Assembly (NCBI GenBank): GCA_018384835.1 | Contig: JAHAYB010000458.1 | Coordinates: forward strand, 1 to 6,617 | DNA length: 6,617 nucleotides | Origin: Comamonas sp. | Lineage (GTDB): Bacteria > Pseudomonadota > Gammaproteobacteria > Burkholderiales > Burkholderiaceae_C | Reading direction: 5' to 3' | In this document: positions 1 to 5,568 of the stretch, in pieces | Layout: every line of letters begins with the position of its first letter | Numbering within the stretch: the stretch's first letter is position 1 | Notes under the pieces: generated by a model | What the model saw: the letters and a program-made list of their open reading frames with translations, nothing else | Told to the model about the DNA's origin: nothing | Database searches by the model: none | Made by a program: the position numbers and the translations under genes

Positions 1-84
1 ACCTCAGTGAAGCAGGAACCCACCGAGGCGACTGGTGCAAGCGTAGAAGCTCGCACAAGCGCTGTAGGAATCCCCGTCCTTTAG
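1..84 (+). CDS. tnpB: Probable TnpB C-terminus (partial, 5' end outside window)
   Basis: The open frame entering from the left edge gives about 27 codons ending at TAG (82-84). The peptide contains SVKQEPTEAT and ends AVGIPVL. A disordered tail with a KQEPTEAT-like stretch is, from memory, common at the end of TnpB proteins of the IS200/IS605 family. TnpB is the RNA-guided nuclease ancestral to Cas12. The catalytic RuvC part and the zinc finger would lie outside the window, so nothing here shows activity. The stop codon sits in the loop of the right-end hairpin, the usual overlap of tnpB with its guide-RNA scaffold. It converges on res. The family call rests on this short tail plus the right-end structure, and a degenerate copy cannot be excluded. 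Confidence 0.6.
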   Translation, partial: TSVKQEPTEATGASVEARTSAVGIPVL

Positions 85-101
85 GGCGGGGAGGATGTCA
101 A
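1..101 (+). mobile_element. Right end of an IS200/IS605-family element
   Basis: After the tnpB tail comes an 8-bp stem (72-79 with 84-91, one G-U pair) with loop TTTA, then AGGATGTCAA ending at 101. A subterminal hairpin followed by a short tetranucleotide such as TCAA is the known layout of right ends in this single-strand-transposing family, which makes no inverted repeats or target duplications. Placing the boundary after TCAA at 98-101 is an inference. It leaves one base (102) before the res stop codon (103-105). The left end, and any tnpA, lie outside the window. Confidence 0.65.
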
Positions 102-102
102 T

Positions 103-3090
103 CTACACAATCCAGTCATTGAGTATTTCTGTAGATGTAGCCACCTCGTACCGGATACCACTGTCCAACGCCTCAAAGTGCGCCCTACCACACTTGATCT
201 TGTCTTCTTCACTACGGCGCAGGTCTTCGGTGAACAGGCTGCTTTTGGTTTCCACCACAAAGTACAAGCGGTCATTGCCGTCCTTGTCAATCAGGATAGC
301 CCAGTCCGGGTTGTAGCTGCCTAGAGGTGTGTCAATCTTGAACCAGCCGGGCAGCTTGCTGTACAGCTTCACGGCTTCGTTGCGTTCCAGCCCCTTGGCA
401 AATTCGCTTTCGGTGTTGGAGTCGTACAGGATGTGGCTGTACAGGCTCTTGCTGGCTTCCATCATGTTTTGCTCCAGGTAGCCTTTGAGCTCGTGCTCAA
501 GGAACAGCTCTTGGGCGTAAAAATCCTGCTCGCCTATTTTCTCGTACTTGATGCCATCGACTAATGCGTGCATTTTTTTGCGCTGGATGATGGCCAGTGT
601 GTTTTCGATGAATTTTTGCGGGTTCTTTTTCAGGTCGTTCAGCCTGCCACTTTCCACCAAAATGCGGCCAAGGGTACGGCGGGTCAGCTGGGTTTTGTTT
701 TGCAGATAGCTCAGTACATCCGGTAGCTGCTGGTACTGTGCTTCATACAGGGCGCTTACCTCATGCACATCCCTTACCCCCACCCCGCTTTGATCCATGG
801 TGATAGTCGCTGTGGTGGTGGTGAATTTGGGCTTGGGCACGGTCATCAGCTTCATGTCGGCAATGCAGTCGCGTACCAGCTTGTCGATGTCGAAGTCCAC
901 CTGATACAAGGTCTTGTACTTAATCCTGTCCCACAGCTCCTTGAAGTCAGCCCCCAGCATGACCTCCTTGCGTGGTGTGGCGGTGTGTTCCTTGTTGGCG
1001 TTTTTTATATTCAGGCCACCGGCAATCTTTTTCAGGATGTGTTCAATAGCAGGCTTTACCGCATCGAACTGGGGCGGTAGGGTTAGCAGGTCGTGCTTGA
1101 GCGCTGCTTTTAGGCTGTCCTGCACCTTGCCCGACTTGTCAATAAACTCTTTTTCTTTCAGGTAGTCAAACAGTTGCTCGGACTGCTCTATGCCCAGATA
1201 CTCCAGTTCACCTTCCTTAGTTTTCACAGGAATGCTGGCAAAGCTATGCTGCTCCACAACGCCAAAGCGAATGCCGTCTTCTTCCTCGATTTCTTTTTGC
1301 AGGGCAGCGGTAAAGTCTGCATAGGACTCGTTGGCCACCACCGTGAGAGTGTTGATGGTGTAACCCGCATCCGTTACCCGGTCGCCATTCTTGTCCACGG
1401 CCAGACGCAGGCCACGGCCTATTTCCTGGCGTTTTTTGACAGTTGAGCTGGTGTCATTCAGGGTGCAGATCTGGAAAACGTTGGGATTGTCCCAGCCTTC
1501 ACGTAGCGCCGAGTGCGAAAAGATAAAGCGCAGCGGTGTTTTCTCGCTGAGTAGCTTTTCCTTGTGGCGCATGATCAGGTCATAAGCAGATTCATCATCA
1601 GCGGTTTTGCCGCTGGTGTCCTTGGCTACGCCCTTGCGGTCGGCGGCAAAGTAACCGTCATGCACCTTGCCGACATGGCTGTCCCAGTCCAGTTCGCCAA
1701 ACAGACTTTGGTATTGCGGGTGGCGGGCTAGCTTGAGGTATTCCTCTTCAAACATCTGGCCATAGATGCCTAGCCCTTGCTTGCCATCTTCGTCATATAC
1801 CCGGTAGTTGGCCACCTTGTCGATAAAGAACAGCGACAGCACTTTGATACCCTCCTGGCGCAACTGAAGCTCACGCTTGAGGTGGGTTTCGATGGTTTTG
1901 TGGATTTGCAGGCGCTTGTAGGCAAGCTCATCCACGCCGCCTATGCTTTTGCCCTTCTGCAAAATCTCCGGTCTGGAAGTGAAGTCCACCCACTCGTGGC
2001 CAGGGGCTGCGCTGATGTCCTTGATGATGTAGCCTTCGTAAAGGTCGCGGCGGGTCAGCTCATACAGGTCTGCGCCCTGCTTTAGCCATTTCTTTTCCCG
2101 TTTGATAGTGCCGCTGCGGGTCAGGCTGTCGTATTCAAGATGTGCCTCGATAGCCCCCTTGTTGTTGCGCACGTTCAGCAAGGCAATGTAGGCATTGTTA
2201 TTGTCATCCTGCGGCATTACCTCCAGCACGGCAATTTCCTTCACCAGCTTCTGGTTGTAGGCATCTACGGCATCCAGCCGGTAAATAGGCAGGTGCTTGT
2301 CTCTGTGGGTGGCCGAAAAACGCAGAGTAAATAGTGGATTAAGCGACTTGATGGCCTCGGCAGATTTGGGCGTGGTGTCTACCGACTGCGGCTCGTCAAT
2401 GATCACTACTGGATTGGTCTGCGCAATCAGCTCAATCGGCTTAAGCCCTTCCAGACGGTCGTTGTAACGGTGGATGATATTGGCGCTGGTTTCCTTTTCC
2501 GGGTCGGTAAAGCTGCGGCGAAAGGCATCAATGTTGATGACCATAATTTGGATATGGCTGGATTCAGCAAAGCTGCGTACCTGCTCCAGGTTGCCTGAGT
2601 CATAGACAAAGGCATCCACCTTGGTTTCCTTGTAGATGTCCGACAAGTGGTTGCGGGTGATTTCGATGGATTTTTTTACCCCCTCCTTGATGGCTAGGCT
2701 AGGCACCACAATGATGAACTTGCTCATGCCGTAAGCCTGATGCAGCTCATAGATGGAACGCAAGTACACATAGGTCTTGCCCGTGCCGGTTTCCATCTCC
2801 ACCGTGTAGTGCAGGTCGCTTCTATCCAGACTACTGCTGGGTTGTAGGCCATTTTTTAGCTGCACCTGCTTCAGGTTATCCAGCAGCTCTGTTTGCCCTA
2901 GTACCAAACGGTTAGCCGTGCCTTGCTGATTGCTATCCCAGCTTAGCGTGCTCTGCCCACTGCGGCTCCACTGCGCAGGCTGTGGCATATCAAAAGGTGT
3001 AGAGCAGCTCTCCTGCCCGGCAAACAAGCCCACCACGGCATCCCATGCCGCTTTCTGGTGCGGCAAGTTCTGGTCAAATTTCAGTTTCAT
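103..3090 (-). CDS. res: Type III restriction enzyme subunit Res
   Basis: Res is the ATP-dependent translocase and endonuclease of a Type III restriction-modification complex. It cuts DNA when two unmethylated sites face each other, and needs Mod for site recognition. The 995 residues are normal for the family. The start MKLKFDQNLPHQ is typical. Helicase motifs follow in order: Walker A TGTGKT (101-106) in a METGTGKTYV context, DEPQ Walker B (232-235), SAT (259-261) and motif VI QEIGRGLR (555-562). The C-terminal PD-(D/E)XK nuclease is visible as NPDW (927-930, Asp929) and ETK (947-949, Glu947 and Lys949), after the conserved TESEFAKGLE stretch near 893-902. Every key residue I could check is intact. 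I chose the ATG at 3090 over an in-frame TTG at 3108: it gives the family N-terminus, lies 2 nt past the upstream stop, and has GGGTGGA 6 nt before it. The insertion-sequence end lies one base past the stop codon. Confidence 0.96.
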   Translation of the reverse strand: MKLKFDQNLPHQKAAWDAVVGLFAGQESCSTPFDMPQPAQWSRSGQSTLSWDSNQQGTANRLVLGQTELLDNLKQVQLKNGLQPSSSLDRSDLHYTVEMETGTGKTYVYLRSIYELHQAYGMSKFIIVVPSLAIKEGVKKSIEITRNHLSDIYKETKVDAFVYDSGNLEQVRSFAESSHIQIMVINIDAFRRSFTDPEKETSANIIHRYNDRLEGLKPIELIAQTNPVVIIDEPQSVDTTPKSAEAIKSLNPLFTLRFSATHRDKHLPIYRLDAVDAYNQKLVKEIAVLEVMPQDDNNNAYIALLNVRNNKGAIEAHLEYDSLTRSGTIKREKKWLKQGADLYELTRRDLYEGYIIKDISAAPGHEWVDFTSRPEILQKGKSIGGVDELAYKRLQIHKTIETHLKRELQLRQEGIKVLSLFFIDKVANYRVYDEDGKQGLGIYGQMFEEEYLKLARHPQYQSLFGELDWDSHVGKVHDGYFAADRKGVAKDTSGKTADDESAYDLIMRHKEKLLSEKTPLRFIFSHSALREGWDNPNVFQICTLNDTSSTVKKRQEIGRGLRLAVDKNGDRVTDAGYTINTLTVVANESYADFTAALQKEIEEEDGIRFGVVEQHSFASIPVKTKEGELEYLGIEQSEQLFDYLKEKEFIDKSGKVQDSLKAALKHDLLTLPPQFDAVKPAIEHILKKIAGGLNIKNANKEHTATPRKEVMLGADFKELWDRIKYKTLYQVDFDIDKLVRDCIADMKLMTVPKPKFTTTTATITMDQSGVGVRDVHEVSALYEAQYQQLPDVLSYLQNKTQLTRRTLGRILVESGRLNDLKKNPQKFIENTLAIIQRKKMHALVDGIKYEKIGEQDFYAQELFLEHELKGYLEQNMMEASKSLYSHILYDSNTESEFAKGLERNEAVKLYSKLPGWFKIDTPLGSYNPDWAILIDKDGNDRLYFVVETKSSLFTEDLRRSEEDKIKCGRAHFEALDSGIRYEVATSTEILNDWIV
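3070..3090 (-). repeat. Imperfect direct repeat of the res 5' end (copy 1, true res start)
   Basis: These are the first seven codons of the intact res gene, MKLKFDQ. They pair with the relic start at 4814-4834, which reads MKLKFRQ. Confidence 0.55.
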
Positions 3091-3092
3091 TT

Positions 3093-4775
3093 TTAATCCA
3101 CCCGCCAAGTTTTTACGGCCTGAACAGCCAGCCAGCTTTGGTAGTCATTCACACTAGCCAGATTCCACTCGCTATAGCTAGCCACTTTTTTGGCCAGCTC
3201 AAAGTTGGACTGCTGGTAGTGTGCTTTTTTGCTGGCAAAGTCGGCTCGGGCCAGCAGGTCACGATCCAGCAGCAGCATGTTGCCCAAGCGGTCAAACACA
3301 TCTGTTACGCCTTCGCCAAAGCTGTTATGCCACTGCTCATCTGGCGAGTAAGGGCAGACATGCTCCAGCGTGGTTTCTAGCTCATTGACTGTGTTGCCCA
3401 TACTGCTTTCGATCTGTGCCAGCAAGTGGCGAATCTTTTTTGCAGATTGGCGGCTAGGCATACGGTGATACTCAAAGCTGCTCTGGAAGCGGGCATCGTC
3501 AGGGTATAGGCGGCCAAACAGCTCTCGGTCATTCTTGACTGCACTGGCACGCTTGTAGCTACCGTCAAAAATCTTCATCGCCATCTGGTTGTACACCGTC
3601 TCCTGTTCATTGGGAGAGAGGTGGCAAATTACGTTGTAGCGGATGGACAGCACATACAGGTAACGGGCCAGTTTGACAAACTCTTCTGGCGTGAACTTCT
3701 CAAAGCCGATCATCAGCACCGTCAAGGGCTGGCGGATATTAAACAGCGCAAGCCCTGCCAGAGAGCCTTTGGCCTCACGGTAAGCCAGATCCTGATGCCC
3801 CCACCAAGAGTCATCGGGGTTGAGTAAGGCGGTATAGACGGGGGAGAACTTGTATAGGGAGTCTAGGTAGGCCACCGCGCTGGCTGGTGTAGGGATGAGC
3901 TTTTTAATGGCTGAAAACAGCTTTTTCTTAGTCAGCAAGCGCTGCTGAAAGTTGTGGTGATAGCGCACAAAATCGGCAAAGCGGGCTTCGCCCAGGTTGC
4001 TGATGATTTCTGACCAGTTGGCATCCAGCCCGTCCAGATCATCCTCAGACACAGAGCCATCTTTGGCGACTACGGAAAAGATAAAGTTTTTCAGCAGGTC
4101 TGGTGTGGAAAGCTGTACTCCCCGAGCGTTCAGGGTTACAAACACCTTGTAGGCGTTCAGGTCGTTCTCCACCACAATCTTGGTAAAAATCATCCCCGAA
4201 GAAATGTCTTCGATTTTCTGTGCAATCGCTTCGCCGGTTGCCCCCATGTCGCAGCCAGCAAAGAAGCGGAAGGCATTGCGTATCAGTTTGTTGGTATGGG
4301 CTAGTTGCCTGGGGTTGGCTGGCTCTAAGTTGGCGGTCAGCCGCTTGAAGTAGTCGGCATTGTTGCGGTTCAGGCTGAGCTTGTTGTTGACGGCGAGTGT
4401 CACCGAGTGCTGAAAGCCAATGTACTTGCTGCGAATCAACTCCATGCGGGTGGTGTTGCTCTCCACATCCTGCCCGGCAGCAATCAGCTGGCTGAGCTTA
4501 TGCAAAGCCGCCACCACGATGATGGACAGGGTGATCAACCGCTGCTGTCCGTCAATTACGCTGAACTCATGATCACCAAGGCGTTGCAGCACCACATAGC
4601 CCATGTAGTGGTATTTCTCCTCTTGCAGGGTCTCGATGTCTGCCCACAGTTCTTCCCACTGCTCCTGCGACCAGGAGTAGTCACGCTGAAACTTGGGAAT
4701 CAGGTATTTCACGCCATTGCCAATCAGCTCCTGAAAGCTGTTGTTGGATGGCTGCATGGCCATGAAGTTGGACAT
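3093..4775 (-). CDS. DUF262/DUF1524 protein, GmrSD-like putative Type IV restriction nuclease
   Basis: The 560-residue protein has an N-terminal DUF262 domain, a ParB/Srx-like fold that in GmrSD systems hydrolyses NTP and controls the nuclease. Its signatures are visible: IPKFQRDYSW (26-35), VIDGQQR (73-79, the catalytic-type DGQQR motif) and FVTLNARGVQLSTPDLLKN (212-230). A helical middle region leads to a C-terminal DUF1524-like segment with EHVCP (471-475), DRLGNMLLL (495-503) and KKAHYQQS (516-523), resembling the His-containing HNH-type domain of GmrD. The asparagine usually found after the LGN motif is not evident, so nuclease activity is uncertain. Fused GmrSD proteins restrict DNA with modified bases such as glucosylated hydroxymethylcytosine; that target is not shown here. 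The ATG at 4775 has a strong Shine-Dalgarno. Res begins 2 nt after the TAA stop. The family assignment is sure, the substrate unknown. Confidence 0.88.
   Translation of the reverse strand: MSNFMAMQPSNNSFQELIGNGVKYLIPKFQRDYSWSQEQWEELWADIETLQEEKYHYMGYVVLQRLGDHEFSVIDGQQRLITLSIIVVAALHKLSQLIAAGQDVESNTTRMELIRSKYIGFQHSVTLAVNNKLSLNRNNADYFKRLTANLEPANPRQLAHTNKLIRNAFRFFAGCDMGATGEAIAQKIEDISSGMIFTKIVVENDLNAYKVFVTLNARGVQLSTPDLLKNFIFSVVAKDGSVSEDDLDGLDANWSEIISNLGEARFADFVRYHHNFQQRLLTKKKLFSAIKKLIPTPASAVAYLDSLYKFSPVYTALLNPDDSWWGHQDLAYREAKGSLAGLALFNIRQPLTVLMIGFEKFTPEEFVKLARYLYVLSIRYNVICHLSPNEQETVYNQMAMKIFDGSYKRASAVKNDRELFGRLYPDDARFQSSFEYHRMPSRQSAKKIRHLLAQIESSMGNTVNELETTLEHVCPYSPDEQWHNSFGEGVTDVFDRLGNMLLLDRDLLARADFASKKAHYQQSNFELAKKVASYSEWNLASVNDYQSWLAVQAVKTWRVD
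3097..3103 (-). promoter_or_regulatory. Shine-Dalgarno site that fixes the res start
   Basis: GGGTGGA on the minus strand lies 6 nt before the ATG at 3090, inside the last codons of the DUF262 gene. The spacing supports the ATG over the TTG further upstream and implies translational coupling across the DUF262/res junction. Confidence 0.55.
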
Positions 4776-4780
4776 TAGTA

Positions 4781-4788
4781 CCTCTCCT
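4781..4788 (-). promoter_or_regulatory. Strong Shine-Dalgarno site of the DUF262 gene
   Basis: AGGAGAGG on the minus strand lies 5 nt before the ATG at 4775 and decides this start over later in-frame ATGs at codons 5 and 7. Its first bases overlap the TAG of the relic ORF just upstream, as would be expected if the DUF262 gene once followed a mod stop codon directly. Confidence 0.8.
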
Positions 4789-4805
4789 AGATGCTCAACG
4801 CATTT
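4787..4805 (-). repeat. Imperfect direct repeat of the mod 3' end (copy 2)
   Basis: This copy matches 5550-5568 at 15 of 19 positions in the same orientation, including the TAG stop. Read as codons, the differences are AAT/GAT, GCG/GTG, TTG/CTG and ATC/ATT, with AGC and TAG identical. This is the pattern of diverged homologous coding sequence. With the other copy it brackets the kinase/partner pair. Confidence 0.55.
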
Positions 4806-4813
4806 CTACATTT

Positions 4814-4834
4814 TTGGCGAAATTTAAGCTTCAT
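4814..4834 (-). repeat. Imperfect direct repeat of the res 5' end (copy 2)
   Basis: The 21 bases from the ATG at 4834 match the first 21 bases of res (3090 down to 3070) at 16 positions, 13 of them in the first 15. With the res start itself it brackets the DUF262 gene. Confidence 0.55.
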
Positions 4835-5018
4835 TTTTATTCTGCTGCGCCTGTTTTTTTAGTTCTTCTGTGCTGATTTCGACAATTTTTCCGTCAATGT
4901 TTACCACAATACCTGTGCCATATCTGATGGCTTCCTCTCGTGCCAGCTGTGCGGAACGGTATAGCGCAGCCGTGATGTCCTGCTCCAGAAATTTTGGGCT
5001 GTTTGTCTGGGTGCTCAT
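4824..5018 (-). CDS. Small 64-residue protein, probable antitoxin or partner of the zeta-like kinase
   Basis: I do not recognise a named family. The protein has a short polar N-terminus, a predicted helix with alternating charge (about 12-33, LEQDITAALYRSAQLAREEA onward), a compact beta-hairpin-like segment GTGIVVNIDGKIVEIS (34-49), and a lysine/glutamine-rich helical tail. No signal peptide or membrane segment is seen. The ATG at 5018 overlaps the kinase stop as ATGA and has AAGGAG 7 nt upstream, so it is clearly a real, coupled gene. A tiny ORF coupled to a zeta-like ATPase suggests toxin-antitoxin, here with the toxin first. That role is inferred from context. It could instead be an adaptor for the kinase. 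Its 3' end overlaps the relic res start. Confidence 0.75.
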   Translation of the reverse strand: MSTQTNSPKFLEQDITAALYRSAQLAREEAIRYGTGIVVNIDGKIVEISTEELKKQAQQNKNEA

Positions 5019-5545
5019 GGGTTTACTCCTTGTTGAAGTAAAACTGGCGTATTGCCAGAGTTGTCATACAGTAGCCATTCATCCACTGCGTGGCTGTAGT
5101 CACTATGCAGCAGTTCAAGACCGGCCTTGAAGCGTCTGCGAATAACCGGCTCTGGGATGTTGTGTCCACCTTGGCTAACACGGCGAACCACACGCTCAAT
5201 AGAAATACTTACATCGGTTAGCGATAGAAACATTAGCGTGACTCGATAGCCAGCTTCACGCCAACGCTTAATGTGTTTTAGATACCCTCTGCCGGAAAGG
5301 GTGGTTTCAATGGCAAAACTATTACCACGCTGAAAACAGGCTTCCACTTCTTCCAGCATGATTTTTCCCGCCCGTACTGCTACTAGCTCAGGATCAAAAG
5401 GCGATAGTCCAGCAGCAATGTAGTCCGCATTGATAAAGCGGATTTGATCTTTCATTGGTGCCAAAAAGGTACGGGCAAAAGTCGTTTTACCTGCACCATT
5501 GGGGCCAGCAACAATCAGCACTTGTTTGTCAGCTTCCATGTCCAT
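5015..5545 (-). CDS. Zeta-toxin-like P-loop kinase/ATPase (COG4185-type)
   Basis: The 176-residue cytosolic P-loop protein has Walker A GPNGAGKT (14-21) near the N-terminus, FINADYIAAGLSP (37-49) with Asp41 at the place of the zeta catalytic Asp, IETTLSG (79-85), and the Arg-rich lid-like stretch RVVRRVSQGGHNIPEPVIRRRF (118-139). The order matches small zeta-like proteins often annotated as predicted ABC-type ATPase. Classical zeta/PezT toxins phosphorylate UDP-N-acetylglucosamine and block wall synthesis. Whether this subgroup does so is not established from sequence, and nucleic acid or nucleotide substrates are possible. The first ATG (5545) lies 4 nt past the mod stop. A second ATG (5539) is better spaced from the only Shine-Dalgarno-like bases, AGAG, and may be the true start. 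The stop overlaps the next gene as ATGA. The GC content, about 48%, is lower than that of the adjacent mod 3' part. Confidence 0.85.
   Translation of the reverse strand: MDMEADKQVLIVAGPNGAGKTTFARTFLAPMKDQIRFINADYIAAGLSPFDPELVAVRAGKIMLEEVEACFQRGNSFAIETTLSGRGYLKHIKRWREAGYRVTLMFLSLTDVSISIERVVRRVSQGGHNIPEPVIRRRFKAGLELLHSDYSHAVDEWLLYDNSGNTPVLLQQGVNP
5026..5031 (-). promoter_or_regulatory. Shine-Dalgarno site of the 64-residue gene
   Basis: AAGGAG on the minus strand lies 7 nt before the ATG at 5018, within the last codons of the kinase gene. A good site of its own would let the small protein be made in excess of the kinase, which fits an antitoxin but does not prove it. Confidence 0.75.
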
Positions 5546-5549
5546 GGCT

Positions 5550-5568
5550 CTAAATGCTCAGCACATCT
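5550..5568 (-). repeat. Imperfect direct repeat of the mod 3' end (copy 1, true mod end)
   Basis: These are the last six codons of mod, including the stop, and the pair of the relic at 4787-4805. Confidence 0.55.

Larger units (their letters stand above)
1..118 (+). ncRNA. Probable 3' part of a TnpB guide RNA (omega RNA) with guide segment
   Basis: In TnpB systems the guide RNA scaffold is the 3' end of the element's transcript, and the guide is the first 16-20 bases past the right end. Here the scaffold would finish with the hairpin at 72-91 and the guide would begin near 102 with TCTACACAATCCAGTC. That stretch is the complement of the last res codons, so the guide is antisense to the end of the res message. 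The start of the RNA is outside the window and its 3' limit is only approximate. This is inferred from family knowledge; nothing here shows it is expressed. Confidence 0.4.
4787..4834 (-). pseudogene. Relic mini-ORF: res start joined to mod end
   Basis: A 15-codon frame (MKLKFRQKCRNALSI, stop TAG) fills the gap between the 64-residue gene and the DUF262 gene and overlaps the former's stop by 11 nt. Its start ATGAAGCTTAAATTT matches the res start ATGAAACTGAAATTT at 13 of 15 bases, and MKLKF is the classic Type III Res N-terminus. Its end, NALSI-stop, matches the mod end DVLSI-stop, with 15 of 19 bases identical between 4787-4805 and 5550-5568. I read it as the scar of recombination between two forms of the operon. 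It could be translated by coupling, but a function is doubtful. Chance similarity is the alternative for either half. Confidence 0.55.

Noticed and set aside
72..91. Rho-independent terminator shared by res and tnpB
   Set aside because: The hairpin is strong but no T-run follows it on either strand. It fits the transposon right-end structure better.
812..823. Four GTG repeats as a possible variable tract
   Set aside because: They encode an in-frame Thr run in res (FTTTTAT). Gain or loss of a unit would not shift the frame, and the run is short.
3091..3108. TTG at 3108 as the res start
   Set aside because: It adds only MAGGLK before the family N-terminus, overlaps the DUF262 gene further, and the ATG at 3090 has a well-placed ribosome binding site.
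4776..4823. Internal promoter for the DUF262 and res genes
   Set aside because: No convincing -35/-10 pair is visible. The gap is explained by the relic ORF and the ribosome binding site.
4851..4860. A7 run near the 3' end of the 64-residue gene as a programmed frameshift site
   Set aside because: The -1 frame meets a stop within a few codons and the +1 frame only enters the relic ORF. Similar A7 runs occur at Lys codons elsewhere.
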